From: Dasyornis broadbenti
Taxonomy: Eukaryota > Chordata > Aves > Passeriformes > Dasyornithidae
Reading direction: 5' to 3'
Length of the DNA stretch: 64,000 nt
NCBI GenBank assembly: GCA_013397935.1
Contig: VZRN01000237.1
Coordinates: forward strand, 415,176-479,175
Shown: piece by piece, positions 1 to 11,345 of the stretch
Layout of the letters: every line of letters begins with the position of its first letter
Position numbering within the stretch: position 1 is the first letter of the stretch
Notes under the pieces: generated by a model
The model's database searches: none
The model's input: only the letters and a program-made list of their open reading frames with translations
What the model was told of the DNA's origin: nothing
Position numbers and translations under genes: made by a program

Positions 1-1590
1 AAGCCTTTTAATAGAATCTTTATATAATCTTGCTGTAACATTTTTAACGTCTTCCTCAATATAATTTGATCTGTATCAAGCTTGGTTTGTTATATTATGG
101 CTTCTTTGGGAGTTGCTTATTTGTTTATTTTCTTTGAGTCATTTACTTTATCAATATGCTCTATTATCCCTTGTATGGAACTAATATTTTAATCCCTTCT
201 GTGAAATACCTTATCCTATGTTCATGACTGCTTCTTCATTACTTTTGAACAAGACTCGTAGCCCACATGAGTAATCCAATTTAACATATATATTTCTAAC
301 CTGAATTCTGTATTTTGTGTAGCTCATTGTGGTGGACAACACTTTGTGTTTCTCAGACTTCTGGGTAAAACTTTAGTGATTATTCTTAAAAGAGAAATCA
401 TTGATTACAGCTGCATCTCAGGCTTATGCAAGTCCCTCCAATAATCTCAGGTCTGAGAAGAATCTGAATTGACTATTTGGAAACCTCCTGGTTATCTTTG
501 TCTCTTCTTTCACATCCTGCTGTTACTGCTATCATCTTCCCGTATGTCTAATTAATTTACTCTTGATACTTAGCACTCTGCTTTCTGATGGACCAGTTTT
601 CCTACACATTCCTCAGAGAAGTCTTTCTTCTTCTTTTGCAACTTCTTTTCCTTTTGATTTGCCTCCTTTTCCTTCCTGACTTGTTCATGTGGCCACATTC
701 TTCAGCACATCACCCTTTCTTAAGAATTTGCCCTCTAGACTCTCAGTAAATTTTAAGAGCAGAGATTGGACAAATAACTCATCTTCCTGTTGTGTTAGAA
801 ACATTTTCTGACTTCTGCCATCTCTCCTTGGTGCATTTTTATTTCTGAGACCTATTTCTCCATGAACTCTACCTGTCAATATTTCATTCATAAATAACTC
901 GTGTCAGGTAGCCATTCAAGAACAATGTACATCTAGCACAGTTGGCATCCCATAACTCATTTTGTCTCTTCCATTTTTCAGGTCACTTTCACAGCTGCCT
1001 CAGGTCCTATGAACAGCTTTTTCTAGTTCTCACATTTAAAAAGAAAAACAGTACTCCTGAAATCTACCCCTCCTAGCCACGATACTTCTCATTTTCTTCT
1101 CTCTGTGTCATTTGATCTTTCATGTTCAAAGTGCAGAAACAAAGCTCTGCTCCTCAGCAAATGGCAAACTGCCTGTCTGTGGACAGAAGAATTGTATTTC
1201 AGCTGTACAAAGGAACCTCTGAACAGATTCTGCTCAAGGAATTTTCAGAGGAATGAGCCTGTCAATGGAGGAAATGCACACAGAGAAAAAAGTTCTGTCT
1301 AATATTTGTACTAAATTGTTTATACTTTATCAGCTAAAAATATAATTTTGAATTAAGCATAGCAATGTCATTTTTAGGCATCCATTTCAATCTGTGACTA
1401 TGCTTGTAAGGTAAAAAGATAGTAAAGGAAGAATAAATACTAAGACCAGTAATTTAAAGAAAAGAAAAAAACAATGGAGGAATAATATTCCTAAAACTTG
1501 ACTCTTTACATATATATATATATATATATATAAGAATACCATCATCAATCCTTATTTAGTAGGTAATACTTAGCAGGTATTTTAAGAGAA
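1..1590. other. unique AT-rich DNA, no gene seen
   Basis: No recognisable repeat family, exon or RNA gene was seen here. Short open frames on both strands (for example 685-891 minus and 1105-1302 plus) have no recognisable domain and look like chance frames. The only simple repeat is an (AT)n run near 1509-1532. Confidence 0.6.
1509..1532. repeat. (AT)n microsatellite
   Basis: An uninterrupted alternating TA tract of about 11 dinucleotides, opening with ACATAT and followed by AAGAATACC. It is a typical short vertebrate microsatellite and is probably length-polymorphic. Confidence 0.9.
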
Positions 1591-1599
1591 TTTTTTTGC

Positions 1600-2506
1600 C
1601 AGATGCTATGCAAGAAAACCAAACATTCTTCTTTATTGTCTTCACCAAAGATCTGGATGACCAGTCTGGGTGCACCCTCAGTCAGTTTTCAGATGACACA
1701 AGCTGGGCAGAAGTGTTGATCTGCTGGAGGGCAGGAAGGCTCTGCAGAGGGATCTGGACGGGCTGGATCCATGGGCTGAGCCAATTGCGTGAGGTTCAAC
1801 AAAGCCAGGTGTGGGGTCCTGCCCTTGGGTGACAACAACCCCAGGCAGTGCCACAGGCTGGAGACAGAGTGAGTGGAAAGCTGCCCAGCAGAAAAGAGCC
1901 TGGGGGTGCTGTTTGACAGTGGCTCAACATGAGCCAGAGTGTGCCCAGGGGATCAAGCAGGCCAAGGACATCCTGGCCTGTATCAGAAATAGTGTGGACA
2001 GCAGGACTAGGGAAGCAATTTTCCACAGGTACACACCTCAAGTACTGTGTCCAGTTTTGGGCCCCACACTACAAGAAAAATATTAAGGTGCTGAAGCATG
2101 TCCAGAGAAGGGCAATGAAACTGGGAAAGGTTCTGGAACACAAGTACTATGAGAAGTGCCTGAGGGGGCTGCGGTTGTTTAGCCTGGAGGAAAGGAGGAT
2201 CAAAGAAGAGCTCATTGCTCTCTCTAACTGCCTTAAAGGAGGTTGGAGTGAGGCAAGGGTTTGTCTCTCCTCCCAGGTAAGAAGTGGCAGAATGAGAGAA
2301 AATGGCCTCAGGCTATGCCAGGGGAGGTTTAGATTGGATATTAGGAAAACTTTCTTCACCAAAAGGGTTATCAAGCACTGGAAAAATCTTGATGGAGTCA
2401 CCATCCTTGTAGGTAATTAAAAGATGCATAGATATGGCATTTAGTGACATAATTTAGGGGTGGGCTTGGCAGTGCTGGGTTTACTCTTGGAATTAATGGT
2501 CTTAGG
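1600..2506 (+). mobile_element. CR1 LINE, 5'-truncated copy, main part (upstream of inserted LTR)
   Basis: This is the 3' part of a CR1-clade non-LTR retrotransposon. The frame near 1596-1832 carries a reverse-transcriptase motif C region (F-S-D-D-T, about 1689-1703), where the family usually has F-A-D-D-T. The frame at 1929-2420 reads through the typical C-terminal segment (YCVQFWAPHYKK, then VQRRA, LFSLEERR, FRLDIRKTFFTKRV). Frame changes and stops show it is dead. The 3' UTR starts near 2440 and breaks off at 2506, where a solo LTR is inserted; it resumes at 3130. The 5' edge near 1600 is approximate and reflects the 5' truncation usual for CR1. The call rests on recognition of the family, with no alignment run. 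Confidence 0.92.
2501..2506. repeat. target-site duplication, left copy (CTTAGG)
   Basis: CTTAGG directly precedes the LTR's terminal TG and is repeated directly after its terminal CA at 3124-3129. A 6-bp duplication is the length typical of alpha- and betaretrovirus-like (class II) integrases. Confidence 0.9.
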
Positions 2507-2722
2507 TGTCGCTGACCGCTTGACCGCCCGGCTGGCCATGCAGGCGACTTGTTTCAGTGCCGTGGCTGCGAGACAGCCTGCAGCTTGGCAGTCTGATACA
2601 AGTCCCGGTGTTGGAGTCTGGTTCTTGGCTCCCTGTGAAGCTGGCAGCAGTCAGGTGTTACTGTAGCGAGTCGCAGAAGCAAAGGAGAGAGAGGGACTCC
2701 TTGTTGCAGCAAATCCCAAGTC

Positions 2723-2728
2723 TTTATT
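2723..2728 (-). terminator. AATAAA polyadenylation signal of the solo LTR
   Basis: Plus-strand TTTATT reads AATAAA on the LTR's sense strand. It lies about 80 bp downstream of the LTR TATA box, giving a short R region. Confidence 0.75.
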
Positions 2729-2804
2729 GCTTGCCCCGAGGGCCGGGAAACAGAAGCCAAGGAAGGGGAGAAACAAAGAGTGCAGAATGAGGGTTACAGT
2801 GTGA

Positions 2805-2810
2805 TTTATA
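2805..2810 (-). promoter_or_regulatory. TATA box of the solo LTR
   Basis: Plus-strand TTTATA reads TATAAA on the LTR's sense strand, downstream of two inverted CCAAT boxes. It is the likely U3 core promoter and would drive transcription leftward into the CR1 remnant. Confidence 0.7.
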
Positions 2811-3123
2811 CGGAGGGAAAACAGGGAGGAGAAAAGGGATAAACCAATAAGGAGATGACATATAGTGACAGGGAACTAATAACAGGAGGTTTAAGGAGGG
2901 ACTCATACAAACAAACCAATGAGGTTAACAGGGAAAGAGAACTTTCTAGGAGTGAGGGATGGCACTCCTAGTCCTAGGGGAGGACACCTACTGGGATTGA
3001 CATCCCTGGGGTGTGGCTGGCTCCTCAGCACCACCCTCAGCATTACCATCCTGGGCAGGAAAGTCTGCCCACTGGATCCCCTCACCAACTCAGAGGCCAA
3101 AGGCGGACAAAGCCACCACCACA

Positions 3124-3129
3124 CTTAGG
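3124..3129. repeat. target-site duplication, right copy (CTTAGG)
   Basis: Direct repeat of 2501-2506, immediately after the LTR terminal CA. Confidence 0.9.
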
Positions 3130-3163
3130 GGTCTTTTCCAACATAAATTATTTTATGATTCTG
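3130..3163 (+). mobile_element. CR1 LINE, 3' terminus of the copy split by the LTR
   Basis: GGTCTTTTCCAAC followed by an AT-rich spacer and a final TTATGATTCTG is the 3' end typical of CR1. It continues exactly from the sequence at 2506 once the LTR and one duplication are removed, so it belongs to the same copy. Confidence 0.88.
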
Positions 3164-5460
3164 TATTTATTTTTCACTGATTCAACTGATTATATCATTC
3201 CTCATTAAATAAAGGATTGAATAATTCTCTTCCTAAATTTGTTACAGTAAGAAGTTGAAGTAGTTTTCCAGAAACAAAATTCACACTGCAATTGTATAAC
3301 TAGCTTTGTCACAGCCTGATCAGAAATGAAGCTCGAAGTTGTTAAAGTACAGATAAAGAAACTATTGACTAACAGTCCTTTGGACTATTACAGTGAAAAC
3401 CCGAAAACCTTAACTGTCCTCTAATATACTGACCTGGGCCAAAAAAAAGGGCCCAAACATATGTAGACTAGAAACTTGTCAAGGAAAATCATTCTCATGG
3501 GTTTAGAGAAGAAGACTTTAAATCTTCAAATACATGAAGTTTATACTCAGGAATCATTCCACTGACTTCTTGGCCTCAAAGGACTGAAAATGTACATGCT
3601 GTGTACATATAATATTCCAGTTATTATAAATATTTGCATTCCAGAGATTACTGGGAGGGAAAAAGAAGTTTTAATTCTTCTATAATTTTGCCTTCAAAAA
3701 GCTTCATTATCTTAAAATTTTAATGAGAACATCAAAGGAAATCCCAGAATAAGCCATACCTTGCAGAACTGTAGTAGCTGGTGCAAGCTTATTAACAACC
3801 CACCAAAAAAAAAAAAAAAANNNNNNNNNNNNNNNNNNNNNNNNNNNNNNNNNNNNNNNNNNNNNNNNNNNNNNNNNNNNNNNNNNNNNAAAAATTCAGA
3901 GTCCAAACAGTTCCATGACAAGCTCTTTGGAAACAGACTGTTCTTAAATTTTTAGGCACAGCTTTTAAAATTTTTTCTTTTCAGCAGACGTACATCTCTA
4001 TCACAGGCAGAATACATTATATTTACCTTGGAACATGATCTAATATATGAAAACATAAATATTTATTAACACATTAATGCACGGGCTATGAGCTTTCTGG
4101 CATCAAGCCATGCGAAGCTGTGCATCTGCATACACAGAGGACAACACATTAGCATGTGTATGCTAAACCTTCCCCAATTCTTCCTCCTCCTTTGTTGTCC
4201 ATGAAAACTAATTACATTTTGAATTACTAAGCCTCTTCTGCACTTTGTTGAGTAATAAATGGATAGTTAGTCAAAACTGAAAAACTGTGACACTGCAGGG
4301 TGAGTGTCAATTAGACCATTTTTAAATTGCTCTTTAGCTTGCTGGATTAACTTTAATTGATGTCCCAGTAATATCCCATGTTAAATAATTTACAATGGTT
4401 TTTGACTCCCCAAAGCATTACTTAATGTCTTGCAATTATTAAAGCAGCATGCACCATCAAATTGGCCAGATAAATTAGTTGAAAAAAGGGTGGGATCTCT
4501 TTCCTGTGAGGAAGTGTATATTATGGACACAAATTTTCCAGTAGAATCACAGTTTTGAGGTTATTAATGTTTGTTAAATAGACAAAACCTTCCACGAAAG
4601 ACACTTTATTTCTTCCTTTACAACTAAACAAAAAGCGTATTTTGTCAAGCCAAAGTAGACCCACAAATGCAGATTTTTCTTAATTATAATATACAGCTCA
4701 GTGTCACAGAGTTTGATTCTTTATTATTTGATTTTAGCAAGATCATCCCAAAGTACTTCCAGAATAAGAGGATTAATCAGCCTCCGATAAATAAAAAGAC
4801 TGAGAGAATGATCACTGAATGAATCCAAATGAGCTAAAATGGCTGAATATCGTATATTTCATTTCTTAAAACTTCTGTCCTGAAAAAAGCTTCTGAATAA
4901 ATTTTAGGACATGAATTACATGAAACACCAAATGCACATGGCGGGAATTTAGAGAGAGAATTCTGGTTTTAAATCATTGCTTATGGAGGTACAGCATAAA
5001 ATATCAGAGAGAGCTCATGTTCTTTTTTCAATGGAGAAAGAAGTTAGAATTTCTAACATAAGAAGTATCATGATACAGATTACTTAGATGAGTGATTTTC
5101 AGACTTTCCCATTGAAGAAGAAATGCACCAGATCTCTTCCTACCTTAAAATCCTACCAAAATTTACCTCAAGTATTTTAATAATCATGATTATAATAAAT
5201 ATTTTATGAACAACCTTACCATTCTTCAGTTAAATCTGAAGATAAATTATATAAGTCAAGATCAGTTTTATACTACTCACTAACTGAATCAAATCCAGAG
5301 ATGAGGGATCTATATCATCCAGCAGACAAATCAAAATAAGGACCTGACCATGCTTTCATGGACATCAATCCTTTTGCAACTACAACTATATTGACCTTAG
5401 TTACATTAAGTCTGATTTATAGTGATATGAAAGGGAAAATGCATTATTTTGAAATGTTAC
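3164..5460. other. unique AT-rich DNA with assembly gap; no gene seen
   Basis: No repeat family or exon was recognised. The stretch holds the N gap at 3821-3889 and a segment around 4050-4480 rich in homeodomain core motifs (TAATTA at 4209-4214, TTTAATTGA near 4352) that looks like possible regulatory DNA, although conservation cannot be judged here. Confidence 0.5.
3821..3889. other. assembly gap (69 N) inside a poly-A tract
   Basis: Sixty-nine N bases are bounded by a run of A on the left and AAAAA on the right. The gap therefore sits in an A homopolymer, which is the likely reason it was not closed. Its true length is unknown, and open frames across it are meaningless. Confidence 0.98.
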
Positions 5461-8400
5461 TCCTCTGATTGATTTTAATTATGCAAATGAAATGTGTGCT
5501 TGCCAAAGGCAACTGATAGATTAGCCTGAAAAATTATGGTTACAACGCTGGTGAAAGCAGAGCAGCTGGAGAGCAGTACTATAAGCACACCTACAGCCCA
5601 ATGAGGTGTTAGAAGGACTGGATATTTGTTCTTCTACAAGACCTGATAGGAATTTCTTGAATCAGTCAGAAGTGCATGCCTTAGTGAAAATTTATTTTCC
5701 TTTATTTCAAGTGTGCTCATATCATCTTTGCTATCAAGCTTCCTTTCAGATGCAGCAACAAATGCACAAGACTACATCTTGAAATTACATCCCTGAATTG
5801 CAAGTCACTTACTGCTCCTCTCTCTCCATCCTGCTCTTGTGCACTGGAAGCAAGATCGGCTCTTAGAAAGCCACCTATGGGAGATACAAGGCTGACATCA
5901 ATAAGCTCATTTGTATGACGTACAAAAAGTTGACCGGTCTTCACTAGATCATGCCACAGTTGTCTGAAATCTCACTGCAAGTGTTAGAAATTTTAAGACC
6001 AATTTATGAGTAAGGAAAAAATGCATATTGGAGCATGTAGTAATCTAACTTCAACATAACACAGAGACTGACTACTGGCTTCCACCAGTTTTGGCTATTT
6101 GTAACTTCTCCCATTCCTGATGTGCATTTTGTTGAAGAGTAGTTAATGCTATCATGCTTTGTATTTTATTCTCTGGGTGCAGAAGAAAGACATGAAGTGA
6201 GAGGAAATTTTTCAGTCTGTCACAAATGAAAAGGAAAAATGTAGTCAGTGTAACGTAAAAGACTAAACCAATTACAGAGGTCATTTTGGTTTGAAGAGGG
6301 AAAAGGTCAGGGACTATGATTGAAATCCTCCCTAACTGAAACATGGCAACCTAAACATATCTTTAGCATAACATCTGAAAAATGTTGCAAAGTACAATCT
6401 GAGCACATGATGAATGTAAAATGCTGATCTGTATAAGTCAGGGAGAATTCTGGCAAGATTTTACCTTCAGCATTTTCTCTGAAATTTGCTTCCCACTTTG
6501 GGAGCACATTAATTTCACAGTCTTTTAACATGGCATTCATGCTCCAGTTTAGACAGTGCGCATATAGACATGCATAGTTATGAATTCCGCTTCTGGGGGT
6601 TTTTTTATATATGTTATGTACCTATAAATGTTTCCTTTTATTAGGTGTCTTTTTCTTAGGTGTCTTGCATGACGCTGTTTTTAAGGGAGTTACAACCCAG
6701 TTCAAGACTCTGCAAAGTTTATTAAAGACAGTTGAGAAGCAAACTGCTTTTGCCATGACAAAACAAAAATTATTCTTTTCCATATGTATGGATTGTGCTC
6801 CATTTATCTTCCCAATGGAGTGAAAAGTGTGGCTGAGATGAGGAATGCTGCAGTTCAAGCACGGCCTAAGTGCAGCTATTCCTTAGTGACAGTAGTGCTG
6901 CTTCATGGTTTGAGATTTGAGAACCATCTTTTTTAATATACTGAGGTCACTAGAAGTCAACCATGTAAGGATGAGCTTATACAGGAATCTTGATTTGGGA
7001 ACTGGGAACGTATTGGAATTGTGAAACGCAAATATTTATGTGAAGTCATTTCTGCCTCTTTTCAGACATCTGGCAATAACCTGAACTATAGTTGACACTC
7101 ATTAAAACAAACAAACAAACCAAAAAAACCCCAATGAAAACCAAAAAGCAGTATGGCAAGATACATTTACACAACACATGTGACCTAATTTCCACAGGCT
7201 AAGAAAACAGTAGTCCTCAGTAAAAAAAGACGCAACAACCATGCCAGGCAGCTAATATTATACATATCGTATCGGCAATTAATAAAACCAGGAGTCAATT
7301 GCCATAAGCCTGCTAATGAAAAGCCTCAACATCTTTAAAACACATTTATACATACATTTTCTAATTGCTTTTTAAAGAAAAAAAGTCAAATTTTCAACAA
7401 AATTTGGCAAAAATACTTTTGTAAAAGCTAAGAAAAATGAACATTCTTTGCAATTAAAAATGCATATAAGTATTTTCCGTAAATATGTTTTCTTATTTAC
7501 TGTGAATTTTTTCCTTCAGATTTGGCATACTTATATTATTGAAGGGAAATTCATCCCAAAGTTAAAAAAGACAGATAAATGAAAAAAAAAAAAATCTCCT
7601 ATATGACACAGCAGGAAACTTGTGCATCTTATAGAAAATTACCCAGTACTACCACATTTTCTCTTCAGACATTTTAATATTAGGAGACTGTAAACACACA
7701 GTATTTCAGTTTTGTAGATTGCCTTCACGAGAAAAATAGAAAAAAAAGGCTTCTGAAATATAGGAATTGTTTTGTATAGTGAAAATGGTAAGTGGCTGTG
7801 CTGTTTTGAATTATTTTGAATTATTTTTTTTCAGATAAAACAGATTCTCTTTTGCTAATAATACAAATTTTGTAAAAAAAAAAAAAACTCCAAAACATAA
7901 AAACAAATAACACCGCCCTTTCTTTCTAGTTACATACTTATGTTGCAGAAGTGATCATCAGGTTCCCAGGGAGGCTGGCCTTGCATTTCATCTAAGTGCT
8001 CTTTTTTCTGTATATAACGTTGATTAGTGGTACTGAGATTTTCTGTTTCTTGTTTTTAGTGTCATTTTTCATGCAATTAAAAACATTAGTATGTTGGCGG
8101 TTGCAATGGCAGAGAAGTTTTGGACAAGTATCTTAAAGTTTGTCAACAGAGCAAACAAGTTGTTTTCCCAAGAAAAGAAACAACAGGTTTCCTGTTTTAG
8201 ACCTCCTCTGATAAAAGTTCACAGCAGAACCTCTCACAATCATAAGGAAGAGGCATGAGGACATCAGCAACGTGGACAAGGCAAACCCAACAGATTTCCT
8301 TTTTTATGGAGAATCTGTAAGATTAAGTTGTGGTAGTGCACCAGCTTTGCCTTTATGTTTCCCCTCTTCCTGTCATGCACTGAAAAGTTTTATCTACCTC

Positions 8401-9090
8401 AGAGTGGGAGATATTCCCTGCATGGTGCAGTCTGCAGAGCAGTGGCCAGTTACATACTACTGGTGGGTAATATCAGAACTCCAAACACTAAATTACTAAA
8501 TTACTAGGTGCTCTTCTTTCCTGTCTGCAACACGTCCTGCTGTGAGCTCTGTTCCATTGCTGTAAGGGCCCGTATTCCCCTAAAAATACCACAACCAGAG
8601 TAGAGCAGGAAGGAGATCCCTGCCCTACTGACATACTGCCCTACCAAAACATTGTTGTGTTCTGACATAAGTTTATTACTAGCACGATATTTTTATGTGC
8701 GGTGAGCTTTTGTATTGTACACAATTCAGATTATAATCCCCACCAGTAAGCACTTTGATGTCTCCAAACTTTGTAGCAACCAAGAACTCTCCTTTATATA
8801 TTAACATCTTAACAACCACTGGAGTAACTCATCCATTTGCAGAATATTGAGAAGAGGGATGCTCATTTGGTCTCTTCAAATGACAAAAGGATTTCCTTGC
8901 TGATGTCTGTCCTTGCCTGCTGGTTCACTCCACATTGCACACGCCAAAAAAAAAGGTATGTATGTGCAAGTACATCAAAACCTGCATGATCAAAATCCAT
9001 TACACAAACACTTGGTGTATCTTCCCAAAAGACACCATGTTCTTCCAAGCAGGTAAAGGACAGAAGTTTAAGGTCTCAAGTTATGTGCTA
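5461..9090. other. mostly unique AT-rich DNA; no gene seen
   Basis: No supported exon, RNA gene or repeat family was found. A compact composite of TGATTGAT, TTAATTA and ATGCAAAT lies at 5466-5488. Short A-rich patches occur near 7108-7150 and 7875-7887. Small open frames (for example 6072-6344 minus and 8272-8499 plus) show no known motif. Confidence 0.5.
5466..5488 (+). promoter_or_regulatory. candidate composite homeodomain/POU binding cluster
   Basis: Within 23 bases lie TGATTGAT (PBX/HOX-type, 5466-5473), TTAATTA (homeodomain core, 5475-5481) and a perfect octamer ATGCAAAT (POU-type, 5481-5488). Such clusters are common in developmental enhancers, but in AT-rich DNA they can also arise by chance. 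The function is a guess. Confidence 0.3.
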
Positions 9091-9130
9091 AAGTACTTAG
9101 GCAATTCCTGAAGTACTTAGGGAATTCCTG
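9091..9130. repeat. 20-bp tandem duplication
   Basis: Two adjacent 20-bp copies beginning AAGTACTTAGG and ending AATTCCTG differ at one base (C or G). It is a recent-looking local duplication just upstream of an LTR fragment. Confidence 0.9.
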
Positions 9131-9140
9131 AATTCCACTG

Positions 9141-9263
9141 CACCCCATGGAAAGGACCTGTGCTGGAGCAGTTCTTGAAGAACTGCATCCTGTGGGAAGG
9201 TCCCACATTAGAGGTGTTCATGAAAGACTGTCTCTTGTGGAAGGGAGCCCATGCTGGGGCAGG
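9141..9263 (+). mobile_element. ERVL-type LTR fragment, internal portion
   Basis: About 120 bp matches the imperfectly repeated part of the avian LTR family that is also present at 36424-37038 (reverse complement). Shared phrases include GGAGCAGTTCTTGAAGAACT, CTGTGGGAAGG and GACTGTCTC, each unit carrying a GTGGGAAGG-type core. Neither LTR end is present. The copy is old and diverged. Family assignment is by recognition only. Confidence 0.65.
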
Positions 9264-10340
9264 TATCAATATTGAAAACTCTGAATACACATGAATTCAG
9301 AGAGAGAAGGAAACATCATTTTTCTTTAAGTGGTTTTTCCTCATTGTATTGATACATAGAAGATGGATAATACATTAAAATTAGGTGGTAAACCAGGAAA
9401 CAAGATATTTCAAACCTCTTATCTAAGGAAAAGAAATCTCTCTTAGTCTATCAGAACTAATAAGAAGTGGAATGTAGCCATTACTGCCAAATTTGAGAGC
9501 TAATAATTTCTCCTTCCTCCCTGTTGTTGCCTGCCATCTATACCCTAGCCTGTCCTGTTAATACTCCAGGATTAGTCAGACAACACTCACATTCTCTGTG
9601 ATCCAGGTATGGAAGTCTCCATGAAATCAGACAGCTACTAATGAGTTTTACACCAATAAATCACAAAAATAGTGTCCAGACAACGCCAATGAACAATTTA
9701 TAGTCAAGGGCCTTTTGGCAGACTATTGGTCCTTGATCATGCATACAGCGCTGTCACTCCAAGCACGTTCTTATTACATAAAATGTATATACTTTTCTTT
9801 TTTCCAGCATGATAGAGAGAGGAAGCTTGATTGGCTCACTGGGAGAGAGGGTAAAGGGCTAGATTGCTAATGTATGTTTCTGGGAATTACTTACAGAGGA
9901 AGAACTACCACACTAAAAAATCAGCTTTGCCTTTAGCCTTGAGAAAGAAGGATCTTTAGTCATTCCAGTCTTAACAGAAATAATATCAGTTTAGCTTCTG
10001 CTGTAGTCACAGGTTCACTCTTCCAGAATGGTCTAAACATCACCTAGAGTGGACAAAAAAACCAGAAAATCATGGTTTTGGTAGCAATTTTGCCTTTAGC
10101 TTTTTACTAAAGAAAGAAAGGAATACTAGTGTTCTTCAACTTTGAGCAAAAATACATATTATGACTTTTAACACTGTTTATTTTGATGTTGAAAAATACA
10201 CCATAAGACAATCTGACCTTACTGCTAAATATTGGGAGATTTTTTTTGCCTGTGCAACAAATTATTTTGAAAGCATACTAATTAGACCTAGTTATGAGTG
10301 TTGCATTAATTATAGAAATGTTATGCATCAGTAGTATGAC
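9264..10340. other. unique AT-rich DNA; no gene seen
   Basis: No repeat family, exon or RNA gene was recognised in this stretch. Confidence 0.5.
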
Positions 10341-10342
10341 TA

Positions 10343-10457
10343 GAAAGCTTTTTAATTATAAAATAAGGCTATACCCAAGAAATTAATTGCATAATCTATA
10401 TTAATTCACTTATTATTTGAGTTACTAGGGGGTTTATTTTATAATTAAAAAGCTTTC
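10343..10457. repeat. perfect 24-bp inverted repeat with 67-nt spacer
   Basis: The left arm 10343-10366 (starts GAAAGCTTTTT, ends AAAATAA) is the exact reverse complement of the right arm 10434-10457. The spacer holds a smaller imperfect inverted repeat built on AAATTAAT and ATTAATT. No TA or longer target-site duplication flanks the arms, so a MITE is not demonstrated. It could be a short non-autonomous DNA transposon remnant, a hairpin RNA locus or AT-rich regulatory DNA. The structure is certain, the identity is not. Confidence 0.9.
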
Positions 10458-11224
10458 CACTGATATTACTCCTATGGATCATTTATATATACGGTGAGAA
10501 CCTACGTGAGTTAATTTACAGATAATCAAAACCATAGCCTTTTCTACTGAACAAATTAATTCTAGTAAAATAATTAAAACCTTCATTTATTATGTTACAC
10601 TGGTCAAAATAATGCTCTGTTAGCTCCTGACTCAGTAAAAATGTATTAGTTTTGTGCATATTGGTACTTCCATTCAGATTTTATTGATTAGTAATTTTCT
10701 GATGAAAAAATGAATGAAAAACAGCTATTCATAATCATATCTTGAGCTGAAAGGAAATTCTAAGTGGTCTTTTTGACACAAACATGTGCTTCTGTGTCGT
10801 CCATCTCCTGCTGTCTTTCAAGGAGTAAAAAGAGCAAAATAAAGGTAGATACAGCAACAACAGAGCTGCTCTAAGTTGAGCAGTTGAGATAAATGTTTCC
10901 AAATCATTTGGTCAGAAAAATCAAATGATGTGTGCTCAGCTCAACTACCTCTCCTCTGTCTGGCAGTTTCTTCAAATAACTTACTGCCCTAAAGATCAGT
11001 TTCAGTATGGAATTTACAACCATTCCATACAATCCCAGAGGCATCCAGAGGTGACAGATAAGACTGAGGCATCTTGTCCAAGATGAATTCAGATAAATTT
11101 GTTTTGTGTAAACGTGGGTTTGTGTAAAAGGGATCCAAGTGGCAGAACTGTTTATCAAACACACTTATATGTATGTCATGATTTTGGAATGGTATTGCTC
11201 AATTTAGTACTCCCATGAAAAAGA

Positions 11225-11345
11225 AAACCACAAGCTGTTCTGCTCCCTCCTCCACTGACTGATGCAAAAGGCAGACATCATGGGTTGAGATAAGAAAGAT
11301 TTACTAGAAAGAGGAATGAGATAAAAGAAGCAACAGTAACACCCT
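11225..11345 (-). mobile_element. possible degraded LTR scrap
   Basis: The phrase CATGGGTTGAGATAAGAAAG, followed by a TTTACTAGAAAG-type segment, resembles the polyadenylation-side part of the avian LTR at 58075-58639 (GTTTGAGATAAGAACAGTTT) and, more distantly, the LTR at 36424-37038. No ends or duplications are visible. This may be coincidence. Confidence 0.3.

Larger units (their letters stand above)
2507..3123 (-). mobile_element. solo LTR of a class II-like endogenous retrovirus, inserted in CR1
   Basis: A complete 617-bp solo LTR in minus orientation. Its outer ends are TGTGGTGG (right edge, sense start) and GCGACA (left edge, sense end), so it has the TG...CA termini required by retroviral integrase. 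It is flanked by CTTAGG on both sides. In the sense direction it has two inverted CCAAT boxes (plus-strand CCAAT at 2916-2920 and 2844-2848), a TATAAA box (2810-2805) and an AATAAA signal (2728-2723), the usual order for U3-R. No gag, pol or env sequence lies beside it, so the provirus was lost by LTR-LTR recombination. Removing it and one duplication restores a continuous CR1 3' UTR. Class assignment rests only on duplication length and LTR layout. Confidence 0.92.

Noticed and set aside
1929..2420. 163-codon frame as a cellular gene
   Set aside because: It is the decayed C-terminal part of CR1 reverse transcriptase within a 5'-truncated LINE copy.
3712..3955. Open frames across the N gap (3712-3921 minus, 3761-3955 plus)
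   Set aside because: They consist mainly of undetermined residues and homopolymer translation.
10904..11164. 86-codon minus-strand frame
   Set aside because: No domain, no start context and no evidence of an exon. It is typical of chance frames in AT-rich DNA.
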